This document shows positions 1 through 9,536 of a DNA stretch of 64,000 nt, one piece after another. Both the position numbers and the translations under genes were made by a program. This DNA is from Frigoribacterium sp. PhB160 (GTDB lineage: Bacteria > Actinomycetota > Actinomycetes > Actinomycetales > Microbacteriaceae). The notes under the pieces were generated by a model. That model was given only the letters and a program-made list of their open reading frames with translations. It was not told the DNA's origin and did not search any database. Every line of letters begins with the position of its first letter. Within the stretch, counting starts at the first letter, position 1. The stretch lies in NCBI RefSeq assembly GCF_003751785.1, contig NZ_RKIE01000003.1, forward strand, positions 310,001 to 374,000, written 5' to 3'.

Positions 1-545
1 ACATCCGCGCCCGGGCCCTCATGCACAGCGACCCCGGGACGTGGGAGGCGCTCCTCACCTGGGCCGCGGACGTCACCGGCCAGTTCCTCCGCGCGCAGGT
101 GCTCGCCGGCGCCAGCGCCGCGCAGCTCTTCGACTCGTGGGTCGGCAGCCTCTCGCTCGCCGACTACCAGGCGCACGTCGCGCCGTTCTCGGCCCGGGCC
201 CTGTCGCACGTGGCGGGCCTCGGCGTGCCGACGATCCACTTCGGCGTGGGCAGCGGCGAGGTGCTGAGCGCCATGCACGGCGTCGGCGTCGACGCGGTCG
301 GCGTCGACTGGCGCATCCCGCTCGACGAGGCGTCGCGTCGCCTCGGCGGCGGCGTGCCCGTGCAGGGCAACATCGACCCGGCGATGCTGCAGGCGCCCTG
401 GCCCGTGCTCGAGGAGCACGTCCGCGACGTGGCGCGGCGCGGCCGCTCGGCCCCCGGCCACGTCCTCAACCTCGGCCACGGGGTCAGCCCCGAGACCGAC
501 CCCGACGTGCTGACGCGCATCGTCGAGCTGGCCCACAGCCTGTAG
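1..545 (+). CDS. hemE: Uroporphyrinogen decarboxylase, C-terminal part (5' end outside window)
   Basis: The reading frame is open from base 3, so the gene begins upstream of the window; about 180 residues are visible, roughly the C-terminal half of a usual 350-residue HemE. The segment near the end reading NLGHGVSPETDP is the family's conserved C-terminal motif, and IHFGVGSG lies further upstream. HemE decarboxylates the four acetate side chains of uroporphyrinogen III to give coproporphyrinogen III in the cytosol. It is first in the visible heme run, with the next gene starting 13 nt after its stop. The family call is firm; the start cannot be judged. Confidence 0.95.
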   Translation, partial: IRARALMHSDPGTWEALLTWAADVTGQFLRAQVLAGASAAQLFDSWVGSLSLADYQAHVAPFSARALSHVAGLGVPTIHFGVGSGEVLSAMHGVGVDAVGVDWRIPLDEASRRLGGGVPVQGNIDPAMLQAPWPVLEEHVRDVARRGRSAPGHVLNLGHGVSPETDPDVLTRIVELAHSL

Positions 546-558
546 GAGGCGCGCCCCC

Positions 559-1959
559 GTGACCGAGGCGACCAGCGCCGCCGAGGCGACCGCTCCCGCA
601 GGCGCACGCCGCGCCTCCCCGGCTCCCGTCGGCCGGCCCGACGTCGTCGTGGTCGGCGGGGGCGTCGCGGGGCTCGTGGCCGCCCGCGACCTGGCCCTGG
701 CCGGTCGCCGCGTGGTGCTGCTCGAGCGCTCGCACCGGCTCGGCGGCGAGGTGGCCCGGCACACCGTGGCCGGCCTCGACCTCGACGCGGGGGCCGAGAG
801 CTTCGCGACGAAGGGCGGCGTGGTCGCGGCGTTCCTCGACGAGCTCGGGCTGGGCGCCGACGTCGTGCTGCCCGACCCGCGGGGCGCCTGGGTGCAGCAC
901 GGGGCGGGCGAGGCGTTCCCCCTGCCGCGCACCGGCCTGCTCGGCATCCCCGGCGACCCGACGGCCGACGACGTCGTCGCGGTCATCGGCCGGGCCGCAG
1001 CCGAGGAGGCCCTGCGCCTCGACTCCGCGGACCCGGCCGTGGGCGCCGACCACGACACGGTCGGGCCGTTCGTCCGGGCCCGCATGGGCGCCGCCGTGCT
1101 CGACCGGCTCGTCGCGCCGATCGTCGGCGGCGTGCACTCGGTCCACCCCGACGCGCTCGCGGTCGACCGCGTCGCGCCCGGCCTGCGCGCCGCCCTGGCC
1201 CGCGAGGGGTCGCTGGCCGCGGCCGTGCGGAGCGTCCGCGCCCTGGCGCCCGCCGGCTCGGCCGTCGCCGGGCTGCGCGGCGGCATGGCGCGGCTGGTCG
1301 ACGCGCTCGTCGACGACCTCGGGCGGCTCGGCGTCGACGTGCGGCTCGGCACCGACGTCGCCGCGCTCGACGCCCGCTCGGTCTCGCTGGCCACGGGCGA
1401 GGTGCTGACGCCGCCGCACGTCGTGCTCGCGGTCGGCGAAGGCGCTGCACGGGCCCTCGAGGGCCGGCCGCGACCCGCCGACGGCGGCCTCATCACCCTC
1501 GCGACGATCGTGCTGCGCGACGACCGCCTCGACGCCGCCCCGCGCGGCACGGGCGTGCTCGTCGCGCCGGGCGCCGTCGGCGTGCGGGCCAAGGCGCTCA
1601 CGCACGGCACCGCCAAATGGCCGTGGCTGGCCGAGGCCGCCCACGGTCGCCACGTGCTCCGGCTCAGCTACGACTCGCCCGTCGTCGACGCGGCCACGAG
1701 CGACGACGAGCTGCGCGCGCAGGCGCTCGCCGACGCGTCGGCGCTGCTCGGCGTCGAGCTGCGCGCCGGGTCGGTGGAGGGCACCGCGCGGGTGGTCTGG
1801 GACGCGCCCGTCCCCGAGGAGGCGCACCGCGCCTCCCCGTCGCCCCTCGACGGCGTCGTCCGCGTCGGCGGCGCCGTGGCCGGGCGGGGGCTCGCAGCCG
1901 TGGTCGTCCGCTCGCGCCGCACCGTCGCGGAGCTCGTCTCCGCCGCGACGACGGGCTGA
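559..1959 (+). CDS. hemG: Coproporphyrinogen III / protoporphyrinogen oxidase (FAD-dependent)
   Basis: A 466-residue FAD enzyme (HemY/CgoX type) that oxidises the porphyrinogen ring. In actinobacteria with HemQ the expected substrate is coproporphyrinogen III; that is from family knowledge. A short Ala-rich leader precedes the dinucleotide-binding motif GGGVAG at residues 33-38, followed by LLERSHRLGGEV; the C-terminus has the FAD-contacting stretch VVRVGGAVAGRGL. The GTG start is fixed by the upstream AGGAGG at 544-549. It follows hemE at once and is followed by three small membrane proteins before the pathway resumes with hemQ. Length is normal for the family. Confidence 0.93.
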   Translation: MTEATSAAEATAPAGARRASPAPVGRPDVVVVGGGVAGLVAARDLALAGRRVVLLERSHRLGGEVARHTVAGLDLDAGAESFATKGGVVAAFLDELGLGADVVLPDPRGAWVQHGAGEAFPLPRTGLLGIPGDPTADDVVAVIGRAAAEEALRLDSADPAVGADHDTVGPFVRARMGAAVLDRLVAPIVGGVHSVHPDALAVDRVAPGLRAALAREGSLAAAVRSVRALAPAGSAVAGLRGGMARLVDALVDDLGRLGVDVRLGTDVAALDARSVSLATGEVLTPPHVVLAVGEGAARALEGRPRPADGGLITLATIVLRDDRLDAAPRGTGVLVAPGAVGVRAKALTHGTAKWPWLAEAAHGRHVLRLSYDSPVVDAATSDDELRAQALADASALLGVELRAGSVEGTARVVWDAPVPEEAHRASPSPLDGVVRVGGAVAGRGLAAVVVRSRRTVAELVSAATTG

Positions 1960-2045
1960 GCCGGGCCGACGCGCCCGGACGCGCCCGGCCTGTCCGCTGG
2001 CGGCGGGTCGCCGCGCCCGGGCGGGCACCGGCGCTCGCGCCCGGG

Positions 2046-2051
2046 CTAGAT
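2046..2051 (+). promoter_or_regulatory. Candidate -10 box (TAGATT) for the small membrane-protein run
   Basis: TAGATT lies 57 nt before the ATG at 2108, in the 148-nt gap after hemG. It fits the actinobacterial TANNNT -10 pattern and implies a leadered transcript. No clear -35 is visible. Confidence 0.3.
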
Positions 2052-2107
2052 TGGACCGACGCGCCGGGCACCGGTCCGCGCGCGGACGACCACCAGGATG
2101 GAGCGAC

Positions 2108-2362
2108 ATGCGAGGCAAACTGATCTTCGTCGCCGGAGCAGCACTCGGCTTCGTGCTCGGCGCACGAGCCGGCCACGAGCGTTACGAGCAGATCTCGGGC
2201 AGGGCCTCGAAGCTCTGGCACAGCCGCGCGGTGCAGCGCCAGGTCGTCAAGGCGGAGGACTTCGCCGGCGCGAAGGCCGCCGACGGCGTCGACGCGATCG
2301 TCGTGGGCGTCAAGACCCTGCTCGTGAAGCTCGTCGGGGGCGGGCGGAAGAAGAAGCGATGA
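2108..2362 (+). CDS. Small YtxH-like membrane-anchored protein
   Basis: An 84-residue protein that begins with a Gly/Ala-rich hydrophobic segment (about residues 4-19, with FVLGARAGHERY after it) and ends in the basic run GGGRKKKR. The hydrophobic N-terminus followed by ARAGxxxYExI resembles YtxH-type stress proteins, but the match is by pattern only. The ATG at 2108 is chosen because it opens the hydrophobic segment. Its stop overlaps the next start (ATGA), so the two are probably translated together. Function unknown; the position inside the heme cluster may be only positional. Confidence 0.75.
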   Translation: MRGKLIFVAGAALGFVLGARAGHERYEQISGRASKLWHSRAVQRQVVKAEDFAGAKAADGVDAIVVGVKTLLVKLVGGGRKKKR

Positions 2363-2808
2363 CCGACTCCACCCGGAGCGACCGCGTCCGCCACGGCAAG
2401 GGCTCGCGGTCGCTCTTCGCGCTCGTGCAGGACCTGCCGACGCTCATCACCGACCTCGTCAAGGGCGAGCTCGCCCTCCTCAAGCACGAGGTCGTCGGCA
2501 CGCTCAAGGCGTTCGGCGTCGGCGCGGGCTTCCTCGTCGGGGCCCTGATCTTCGTGTTCGCCATGCTCGGCGTGCTGCTGACCGGCATCGTGCTGCTGCT
2601 CGCCATCTGGCTGCCGGGCTGGCTCTCGGCCCTGATCGTCGCGTTCGTGCTGCTGCTCGTCGCGGCGCTGCTCGCCTTCCTCGGCTACAAGAGCATCAAG
2701 AAGGGGCTGCCGGCCGTGCCGGAGAAGACCCTCGCCAGCCTCAAGCGCGACCTCAAGGCCGTCAAGGGCGTGGGCACCATCCCGAACGCCAGCCTCGACG
2801 ACCGCTGA
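2359..2808 (+). CDS. Phage-holin-superfamily-III-like membrane protein (Actinobacterial Holin-X type)
   Basis: A 149-residue membrane protein. Residues 1-45 are polar and amphipathic (SLFALVQDLPTLITDLVKGE), followed by two long hydrophobic helices at about residues 52-78 and 82-108, then a basic amphipathic tail. This is the layout of the actinobacterial holin-like family (Phage_holin_3_6), which is chromosomal and not normally part of a prophage. It overlaps the preceding gene by 4 nt and is followed 44 nt later by a DUF3618 gene, a common trio in Microbacteriaceae. Physiological role unknown. Confidence 0.8.
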   Translation: MTDSTRSDRVRHGKGSRSLFALVQDLPTLITDLVKGELALLKHEVVGTLKAFGVGAGFLVGALIFVFAMLGVLLTGIVLLLAIWLPGWLSALIVAFVLLLVAALLAFLGYKSIKKGLPAVPEKTLASLKRDLKAVKGVGTIPNASLDDR

Positions 2809-2852
2809 CGCGCCTCCTCGCCCTTCCTCGCACCACCCGATCGGAGAACACC

Positions 2853-3080
2853 GTGAGCGACACCGACGACATCCAGGCCCGCATCGACCGCACCCGCGCC
2901 GAGCTCGCGGCGACGCTCAACGAGCTCGAAGACAAGCTGAACGTGCCGAAGCAGCTCGGCATGGCGGGCCACCGCGCCAAGGCGTCGTTCGAGCGCGACC
3001 GGGCCCCGTGGCTGGCCGGCGTGGGCGTCGCGGCGCTCGCCGTGGGCGGCATCGTCGTCGCCGCCGTCAAGAAGCGCTGA
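2853..3080 (+). CDS. DUF3618 domain-containing small membrane protein
   Basis: A 75-residue protein from a GTG start. The N-terminal part (IQARIDRTRAELAATLNELE, residues 6-25) is the DUF3618 helical signature, followed by a KLNVPKQL segment and one C-terminal transmembrane helix ending VVAAVKKR. The family is actinobacterial and uncharacterised. It is the third member of the small membrane-protein run set between hemG and hemQ. Confidence 0.85.
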   Translation: MSDTDDIQARIDRTRAELAATLNELEDKLNVPKQLGMAGHRAKASFERDRAPWLAGVGVAALAVGGIVVAAVKKR

Positions 3081-3189
3081 CCGCCTCGCCGGCCCTCCCC
3101 GGGCCCGGCCTCGGGCGTACCCCGGCGGGGACGTTCGAGGTCGAGGCTCCTGGTTGGGCTCCCAGCCGACGCAGGGAGAGAATGGAGCA

Positions 3190-3984
3190 ATGAGTTCCCC
3201 GTCCGACGTGCCGGTCCCCGACCTGCCGACGTCCGATCACCCGGCCGCCCCCGCGGGCGAGCCGTCGCACCACCGTCCCGACGCCGCCCCGACGCCCCAG
3301 GGCGAGGGCGACCAGGGCGCCGAGACCCTCGGCTACACGCTCTGGGCCGTGCTCCGCCGCGACCCGCAGAACCCCTACGCGCCCGACGAGGCCGACGTGC
3401 CGCAGCTCGACGAGCTGGTGGCCTCCCTCGCCGAGGAGGGCGTCGTCGTCCGCGGCTTCTACGACGTGAGCGCGCTGCGCGCCGACGCCGACGTCATGAT
3501 CTGGCTGCACGGCGAGGTGCCCGAGGCGATCCAGTCGGCGTACCGCCGCCTGCTCCGCACCGACGTGCTCGGCGGCCTGCTCCCGACGTGGAACGCGATG
3601 GGCATGCACCGCCAGGCCGAGTTCTCTCGCAGCCACAGCCCCGCCTTCATGCGCGGCAAGGAGCCCGAGGCGTGGCTCACCGTCTACCCCTTCGTCCGCA
3701 GCTACGAGTGGTACCTGCTGCCCGAGCCGGAGCGCCGCCAGATGCTGGCCGACCACGGCAAGCAGGGCGCGGCGCACCGTGCCGTGCTCACGAACACGGT
3801 CGCGAGCTTCTCGCTCGGCGACTACGAGTGGATCCTCGCGCTGGAGGCCCCCGAGCTCGTCCAGCTCGTCGACCTCATGCGCGACCTCCGCTACACCGAG
3901 GCCCGCCGCCACGTCCGAGAAGAGATCCCGTTCTACACAGGGCGACGGATCACCACCACCGAGATCATCGAGGTCCTGTCGTGA
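3190..3984 (+). CDS. hemQ: Coproheme decarboxylase (chlorite-dismutase family)
   Basis: A 264-residue ChdC/HemQ protein, which decarboxylates two propionates of coproheme III to give heme b, the last step of the coproporphyrin-dependent route. The first 45 residues are Pro/Ala-rich and disordered-looking. The core contains TVYPFVRSYEWYLLP, with the conserved Tyr region of ChdC, and MLADHGKQG, with the likely proximal heme His. The ATG at 3190 follows a purine-rich AGGGAGAG ribosome site. Its TGA overlaps the GTG of hemH. The presence of this gene assigns the operon to the actinobacterial/firmicute heme pathway. Confidence 0.93.
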   Translation: MSSPSDVPVPDLPTSDHPAAPAGEPSHHRPDAAPTPQGEGDQGAETLGYTLWAVLRRDPQNPYAPDEADVPQLDELVASLAEEGVVVRGFYDVSALRADADVMIWLHGEVPEAIQSAYRRLLRTDVLGGLLPTWNAMGMHRQAEFSRSHSPAFMRGKEPEAWLTVYPFVRSYEWYLLPEPERRQMLADHGKQGAAHRAVLTNTVASFSLGDYEWILALEAPELVQLVDLMRDLRYTEARRHVREEIPFYTGRRITTTEIIEVLS

Positions 3985-5204
3985 CCGACACCACCGGCAT
4001 CACCAACGGCGAGCTCGTCCGCGCCGCGACCCCCGCGGCCGCCCAGGGCCCCGAGCACGTCAGCGAGCCGACCGCGTACGACGCGATCCTGCTCGCCGGC
4101 TTCGGCGGGCCCGAGGGCCAGGACGACGTCATCCCCTTCCTCCGCAACGTGACGCGCGGCCGCGGCATCCCGGAGGAGCGCCTCGAAGAGGTCGCGACCC
4201 ACTACCGCCACTTCGGCGGCGTGAGCCCGATCAACCAGCACAACCGCGAGCTCAAGGCCGCCCTCGAGGGCGAGCTGTCGCGACGCGGCATCGACCTGCC
4301 CGTCATCTGGGGCAACCGCAACTGGGACCCCTACATGGCCGACGCCGTGCGCGAGGCCGACGAGCGCGGCTTCACGAAGCTCATCGCCGTCGCCACCAGC
4401 GCGTACTCGTCGTACAGCTCGTGCCGGCAGTACCGGGAGGACTTCGCCATGGCGCTCGAGGCGACCGGGCTCGAGGGCAAGCTGCAGATCGACAAGGTGC
4501 GGCAGTTCTTCGACCACCCCGGCTTCGTGCAGCCGTTCATCGACGGCGTGCGGAAGGGCCTGGAGGAGGCGCGGGCCGCCAACGCCGCCCTCGACCTGAC
4601 CACCGAGGTGCAGGTGCTCTTCGCCACCCACTCGATCCCGTCGTCCGACGCCGCGCGCAGCGGGCCGGAGGCACGCGGGTTCGACGACGAGGGCGCCTAC
4701 GCCGCCCAGCACAAGGCCGTCGCGGAGGTCGTCATGGCCGCCGCCGAGGCGGGTCTCGGCCTCGAGGCGCCCGCCGAGGGCGGCACGACCGTGCCGTGGC
4801 AGCTCGTCTACCAGTCGCGCAGCGGCCCGCCCTCGATGCCGTGGCTCGAGCCCGACATCAACGACGCGATCGACGCCCTCGCCGGCGGACCGACCCGTGC
4901 CGTCGTCATCGTGCCCCTCGGCTTCGTCAGCGACCACATGGAGGTCATGTGGGACCTCGACGAAGAGGCGCTCGAGACCAGCGAGAAGAACGGCTTCTGG
5001 GCGACCCGCACCCCCACCCCCGGCATCGACCCGAACTACGTGACGGGTCTCGTCGACCTCGTGCTCGAGCGGGTCGAGGGCACCCCGGCGGAGGACCGCC
5101 CGCACCTCACCGACCTCGGGCCCTGGTACGACGTGTGCCGTCCGGGCTGCTGCGAGAACGTCCGGCTCGGCTTCAAGCCCGCCGTCTCGGGACTGGTCCC
5201 GTAG
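3981..5204 (+). CDS. hemH: Coproporphyrin ferrochelatase
   Basis: A 407-residue ferrochelatase (CpfC), which inserts Fe2+ into coproporphyrin III. The signature YDAILLAGFGGPEG opens the domain at about residue 33, the active-site His is in ATHSIPSSD, and EVMWDLDEE lies late in the domain. SSCRQY plus the C-terminal VCRPGCCENV supply a Cys set like that used by actinobacterial enzymes for a [2Fe-2S] cluster. The GTG start overlaps the hemQ stop (GTGA), so translation is probably coupled; hemC starts 4 nt after its stop. Confidence 0.95.
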   Translation: MTDTTGITNGELVRAATPAAAQGPEHVSEPTAYDAILLAGFGGPEGQDDVIPFLRNVTRGRGIPEERLEEVATHYRHFGGVSPINQHNRELKAALEGELSRRGIDLPVIWGNRNWDPYMADAVREADERGFTKLIAVATSAYSSYSSCRQYREDFAMALEATGLEGKLQIDKVRQFFDHPGFVQPFIDGVRKGLEEARAANAALDLTTEVQVLFATHSIPSSDAARSGPEARGFDDEGAYAAQHKAVAEVVMAAAEAGLGLEAPAEGGTTVPWQLVYQSRSGPPSMPWLEPDINDAIDALAGGPTRAVVIVPLGFVSDHMEVMWDLDEEALETSEKNGFWATRTPTPGIDPNYVTGLVDLVLERVEGTPAEDRPHLTDLGPWYDVCRPGCCENVRLGFKPAVSGLVP

Positions 5205-5208
5205 CGGC

Positions 5209-6192
5209 GTGGCGACACTGCGAGTAGGGACGAGGGCGAGCGCGCTGGCGGTCGCCCAGTCGACGACGGTCGCCGAGCGCCTGGCGGCCGCGACGGGGCA
5301 CGACGTCGAGCTCGTCCGCGTGCACACAGAGGGCGACCGCACCCAGGCGACGGGCGAGTCGCTCTCGCTCGGCGGCACCGGCGTGTTCGCCAGCGCCCTC
5401 CGCGAGTCGCTGCTCGCCGACGGGTGCGACGTCCTCGTGCACTCCCTGAAGGACCTGCCCACCGCCTCCCACCCGGGTCTCGTCATCGGCGCGATCCCCG
5501 GTCGGGCGGACGCCCGCGACGCCCTCTGCGCGCGCGACGGGCTCACGCTCGAGACCCTGCCCGAGGGGGCGAGGGTCGGCACCGGCTCGCCGCGGCGCGT
5601 GGCGCAGCTGCTCACGCGACGGCCCGACCTCGAGGTCGTGCCCATCCGCGGCAACGTCGACACGCGCCTCCGCCGGGTCGACGACGACCTGCACGCCGTC
5701 GTCCTGTCGGCGGCGGGCCTCGAGCGCCTGGGCCGCTCGTCGGCCGTCACCGAGCTGCTCGGGCTCGGCCCGTGGCCCAGCGCCCCGGGCCAGGGGGCCC
5801 TGGCCGTCGAGGTGCGCGAGGGCGACGCCGACGACGACCTCGCCCGCGGCCTGCGCGCGCTCGAGCACCTCGAGACCCGCCTCGTCGTCACCGCCGAGCG
5901 CGAGGTGCTCTCGGCCCTCGAGGCCGGCTGCTCGGCGCCGATCGGCGCCACGGCCGTCGTCGACGCGGGCCTGCTGCTGCTCAGCGCGACGGTCTACCGG
6001 CCCGACGGCACCGCCCACGTCAGCGCGTCGCACGCCGTCTCGCTGGAGGACGGCCCCCTGGCAGTCCAGCTGACCGACGTGCACGAGGTGGCCGGCCGCG
6101 TCGTCGCCGAGCTGCTCGAGCTCGGCGCCGCCGACCTCGCCCCGCTCGGCGACGGCCCCGGCGGCGGCGACCCGATCGGCAGCGCCTCGTGA
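5209..6192 (+). CDS. hemC: Hydroxymethylbilane synthase (porphobilinogen deaminase)
   Basis: A 327-residue HemC, which polymerises four porphobilinogen units into hydroxymethylbilane. The N-terminus [15 protein letters not shown], the VHSLKDLPT motif and [11 protein letters not shown] are diagnostic. Cys241 in [10 protein letters not shown] is the expected attachment point of the dipyrromethane cofactor. It uses a GTG start 4 nt after the hemH stop, and its TGA overlaps the hemD GTG. Confidence 0.97.
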   Translation: MATLRVGTRASALAVAQSTTVAERLAAATGHDVELVRVHTEGDRTQATGESLSLGGTGVFASALRESLLADGCDVLVHSLKDLPTASHPGLVIGAIPGRADARDALCARDGLTLETLPEGARVGTGSPRRVAQLLTRRPDLEVVPIRGNVDTRLRRVDDDLHAVVLSAAGLERLGRSSAVTELLGLGPWPSAPGQGALAVEVREGDADDDLARGLRALEHLETRLVVTAEREVLSALEAGCSAPIGATAVVDAGLLLLSATVYRPDGTAHVSASHAVSLEDGPLAVQLTDVHEVAGRVVAELLELGAADLAPLGDGPGGGDPIGSAS

Positions 6193-6995
6193 CCGCCGTG
6201 AAGCCCCTCAAGGGCACGCGCGTGCTCGTGCCGCGCGGCGGCACCTGGGGCGACAACGTCTCCGCCTCGCTGCGGTCGTTCGGGGCCTCGCCCGTCATCG
6301 CCCCGATGATCAACTTCGCCCCGGCCGAGACGCCCGAGCTGCTCGCCGCGGCGCTGGCCCGCCTGCAGGCCGGCGTCTACGAGTGGCTGGTCGTCACGAG
6401 CGCCACCACCGTCGACGTGCTCGTCGGCAACGGCATCCGCCCGCCGGCCGAGACGCGCGTCGCGGCCGTCGGCGAGACCACCGCGGCGGCCCTGACGCTC
6501 GCGGGCTACCGCGTCGACTTCGTGCCCGAGGGCGACAACTCGGCCCGGGGCCTCGTCAAGGAGTGGCCGCGCGAGTCCGTCGCGGGTCGCGTGCTCGTCC
6601 CGCAGTCCGACCTGGCCGAGCCGACGCTCGTGGCAGGCCTCTCCGAGCGCGGCTTCGACGCCGAGTTCGTCTCGGCCTACCGCACGGTCGGCGTGCCCGT
6701 CTCGTCCGAGGTCGTCGACGGCGTCGCGTCGGGCGACATCGGCGTCGTGCTCGTCACCTCGGGCAGCGTCGCCCGCCAGATCGCGGCCCAGCTCGCGCCC
6801 CTGCCCGAGGGCACGGTCGTCGCGTGCATCGGACCGCGCACCGCCTTCGACGCCCGTGCCGCCGGCCTGCCGGTGCACCTGATCGCCGAGACCCGATCGG
6901 CCGCCTCGCTCGTCGAGGCCGTCGTCGACCACGCCGTGGCGCTCCGCGCCGAGGCCGACCCCGGGGCCGACGGCCTCGACGAGGTCGACCGGTAG
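6189..6995 (+). CDS. hemD: Uroporphyrinogen-III synthase
   Basis: A 268-residue HemD, which cyclises hydroxymethylbilane with inversion of ring D to uroporphyrinogen III. The family is weakly conserved; visible anchors are [15 protein letters not shown] near the N-terminus, [13 protein letters not shown] in the first lobe and [14 protein letters not shown] in the second. The GTG start overlaps the hemC stop (GTGA). Position between hemC and hemB supports the call. A 92-nt gap with no evident hairpin separates it from hemB. Confidence 0.93.
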   Translation: MTAVKPLKGTRVLVPRGGTWGDNVSASLRSFGASPVIAPMINFAPAETPELLAAALARLQAGVYEWLVVTSATTVDVLVGNGIRPPAETRVAAVGETTAAALTLAGYRVDFVPEGDNSARGLVKEWPRESVAGRVLVPQSDLAEPTLVAGLSERGFDAEFVSAYRTVGVPVSSEVVDGVASGDIGVVLVTSGSVARQIAAQLAPLPEGTVVACIGPRTAFDARAAGLPVHLIAETRSAASLVEAVVDHAVALRAEADPGADGLDEVDR

Positions 6996-7087
6996 GTCGC
7001 CGACGCGACGGCCCGCCCGTCGCGCCGCCCTCCACCCGACCGCCCGCCGCTCGTCCGCCCGGCGGTCACGATCCACCCGAGAAGGCC

Positions 7088-8077
7088 ATGTCACAGTTCC
7101 CCCGCGTCCGTCCCCGCCGCCTCCGCGCCACCCCGGCCATGCGCCGGCTCGTCGCCGAGACGCGGCTCCACCCCGCCGACCTCGTGCTGCCGATGTTCGT
7201 CCGCGAGGGCATCGACGAGCCGAGCCCCATCGCGTCGATGCCGGGCGTCGTGCACCACAGCCTCTCGAGCCTGCCGCGGGCGGTCGAGGAGGCCGCGGCC
7301 GCGGGCGTCGGCGGGGTCATGCTCTTCGGGGTGCCGCTCGAGAAGGACGCGATCGGCTCGGGCGCGACCGACCCCGAGGGCATCCTCAACGTCGCGACGC
7401 GCGTCGCGGTCGACGCGGCGGGCGGCGCCCTCGTGGTGCAGACCGACCTCTGCCTCGACGAGTTCACCGACCACGGCCACTGCGGCGTGCTCGCCGCCGA
7501 CGGCTCGGTCGACAACGACGCGACCCTCGCCCGCTACGACGAGATGGCGGTCGTGCAGGCCGAGGCCGGCTCCGAGCTGATCGGCATGAGCGGCATGATG
7601 GACGGCCAGATCGGCTCGGCCCGCGAGGCCCTCGACGACGCCGGCCACGGCGGGACCGCGCTGCTCGCCTACGCCGCCAAGTACGCCTCGGCGTTCTACG
7701 GCCCGTTCCGCGAGGCCGTGCAGTCCACGCTCGTCGGCGACCGCCGCACCTACCAGCAGGACGCCGCGAACGGGCGCGAGGGCATCCGCGAGGTCGAGCT
7801 CGACCTCGCCGAGGGCGCCGACGTCGTCATGGTGAAGCCGGCGATGAGCTACCTCGACGTGCTCGCCGAGACCGCGGCGATGAGCCCGGTTCCGGTCTGG
7901 GCCTACCAGATCAGCGGCGAGTACGCGATGATCCAGGCCGCCGCCGCGAACGGCTGGATCGACGCCGACGCCGCCTCGTACGAGAGCGTGCTGTCGATCA
8001 AGCGTGCGGGGGCCGACACGATCCTGACGTACTGGGCGACGGAACTGGCCACGCGCCTCCGGAAGGGACTCATCTGA
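7088..8077 (+). CDS. hemB: Porphobilinogen synthase (delta-aminolevulinic acid dehydratase)
   Basis: A 329-residue HemB, condensing two 5-aminolevulinate molecules to porphobilinogen. The two Schiff-base lysines lie in [13 protein letters not shown] and [11 protein letters not shown]. The metal region [14 protein letters not shown] keeps two of the Cys positions of zinc-type enzymes but has Asp at the middle one (CxD...C), a variant rather than the full three-Cys site. The ATG at 7088 opens [12 protein letters not shown], typical for the family. Its TGA overlaps the hemL ATG. Confidence 0.97.
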   Translation: MSQFPRVRPRRLRATPAMRRLVAETRLHPADLVLPMFVREGIDEPSPIASMPGVVHHSLSSLPRAVEEAAAAGVGGVMLFGVPLEKDAIGSGATDPEGILNVATRVAVDAAGGALVVQTDLCLDEFTDHGHCGVLAADGSVDNDATLARYDEMAVVQAEAGSELIGMSGMMDGQIGSAREALDDAGHGGTALLAYAAKYASAFYGPFREAVQSTLVGDRRTYQQDAANGREGIREVELDLAEGADVVMVKPAMSYLDVLAETAAMSPVPVWAYQISGEYAMIQAAAANGWIDADAASYESVLSIKRAGADTILTYWATELATRLRKGLI

Positions 8078-9414
8078 TGAGCGAGAGCAACGAGCAGTAC
8101 TTCACGCGGGCCAAGCGCTCGATCCCGGGCGGGGTCAACTCGCCCGTGCGCGCGTACGGCAGCGTCGGCGGCACGCCGCGCTTCCTCGTCGGGGCGCACG
8201 GCGCGCACGTGACCGACGCCGAGGGACGCGACTACGTCGACCTCGTCGCGTCGTGGGGCCCGGCGATCCTCGGGCACACGCACCCCGAGGTGCTGCGTGC
8301 CGTGCAGGAGGCCGCCGCGCGTGGTCTCTCGTTCGGCGCCTCGACGCCCGCCGAGACCGAGCTCGCCGAGCTGGTGCGCGAGCGCGTCTCCGTGGGCGAC
8401 GCACGGCCGATCGGCAAGATCCGCATGGTGTCGACCGGCACCGAGGCGACGATGACGGCCATCCGGCTGGCCCGCGGCTACACCGGCCGCGACCTGCTGG
8501 TGAAGTTCGCCGGGCACTACCACGGGCACTCCGACTCGCTGCTGGCCGAGGCCGGCTCCGGCGTCGCGACGCTGTCGATGCCGGGGTCGGCGGGCATCAC
8601 CGCCGAGACCGCGGCGCAGACCCTCGTGCTGCCCTACAACGACCTCGACGCCGTGCGCGCGGTCTTCGACGAGCACGGGCCGCGCATCGCGGCGGTGATC
8701 GTGGAGGCAGCCGCCGCGAACATGGGCGTGCTCGCCCCCCAGCGCGGCTTCAACCGCAGCCTGTCGGAGATCACCCGTCGCGCCGGGTCGCTGCTCATCA
8801 TCGACGAGGTGCTCACCGGCTTCCGCGTCGGACCCGCCGGCTGGTGGGGCCTCGAGGCCTCCCGCGTCGTGCCCGACGGGGCCGGCTGGGAGCCCGACCT
8901 CATCACCTTCGGCAAGGTCATCGGCGGCGGCATGCCGCTCGCGGCGCTCGGCGGCCGGGCCGAGGTCATGGACTTCCTCGCACCGCTCGGGCCCGTCTAC
9001 CAGGCGGGCACGCTGAGCGGCAACCCGGTCGCGGTCGCGGCGGGCATCGCGACCCTCCGCCTCGCCACCCCCGAGGTGTACGCGAAGCTCGACTCGCTCG
9101 CCGACCAGCTGTCGACGGAGGTGTCGTCGGCCCTCTCGGCCGAGGGCGTCGCCCACACGGTGCAGCGGGCCGGCTCGCTCTTCTCGTTCGCCTTCGCCGA
9201 GACGGCGCCGACGAACTACGACGACGTGCGTGCGCAGCAGACCTGGCGCTACCCGCCGTTCTTCCACTCGATGCTCGACTCGGGGGTGAACCTGCCGCCG
9301 TCGGTGTACGAGGCGTGGTTCGTCACGGCGGCGCACGACGACGCGGCGGTGTCGCGCATCGTCGACGCGCTGCCCGCGGCGGCGAGGGCCGCGGCGGCGG
9401 CGACCGCCGCGTAG
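8077..9414 (+). CDS. hemL: Glutamate-1-semialdehyde 2,1-aminomutase
   Basis: A 445-residue PLP enzyme converting glutamate-1-semialdehyde to 5-aminolevulinate. The start [20 protein letters not shown], the substrate-loop segment [18 protein letters not shown], the PLP-Asp in [10 protein letters not shown] and Lys280 in [11 protein letters not shown] (PLP Schiff base) are all present. It overlaps hemB by one nucleotide and is the last gene of the heme run. An Ala-rich tail (about 14 residues) follows the domain. The 122 nt to the convergent ABC gene contain GC-rich repeats but no clear hairpin. Confidence 0.97.
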   Translation: MSESNEQYFTRAKRSIPGGVNSPVRAYGSVGGTPRFLVGAHGAHVTDAEGRDYVDLVASWGPAILGHTHPEVLRAVQEAAARGLSFGASTPAETELAELVRERVSVGDARPIGKIRMVSTGTEATMTAIRLARGYTGRDLLVKFAGHYHGHSDSLLAEAGSGVATLSMPGSAGITAETAAQTLVLPYNDLDAVRAVFDEHGPRIAAVIVEAAAANMGVLAPQRGFNRSLSEITRRAGSLLIIDEVLTGFRVGPAGWWGLEASRVVPDGAGWEPDLITFGKVIGGGMPLAALGGRAEVMDFLAPLGPVYQAGTLSGNPVAVAAGIATLRLATPEVYAKLDSLADQLSTEVSSALSAEGVAHTVQRAGSLFSFAFAETAPTNYDDVRAQQTWRYPPFFHSMLDSGVNLPPSVYEAWFVTAAHDDAAVSRIVDALPAAARAAAAATAA

Positions 9415-9536
9415 CAGGCGCGGAGCGGGCGCGGCGCGGGCCCCCGGCGGCCCGGGGCTCGGAGCCGGCCCACCGCACCGCGGTGCGCGGCCCTCGCGGT
9501 GCCGGCGCGACGGGTGCAGGCGCCCGCCCGGCGGCC

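Noticed and set aside
2359-2808. Prophage remnant suggested by the holin-like gene
   Set aside because: The holin-X-like family is a chromosomal actinobacterial family; no other phage genes are nearby and the gene sits in a core operon.
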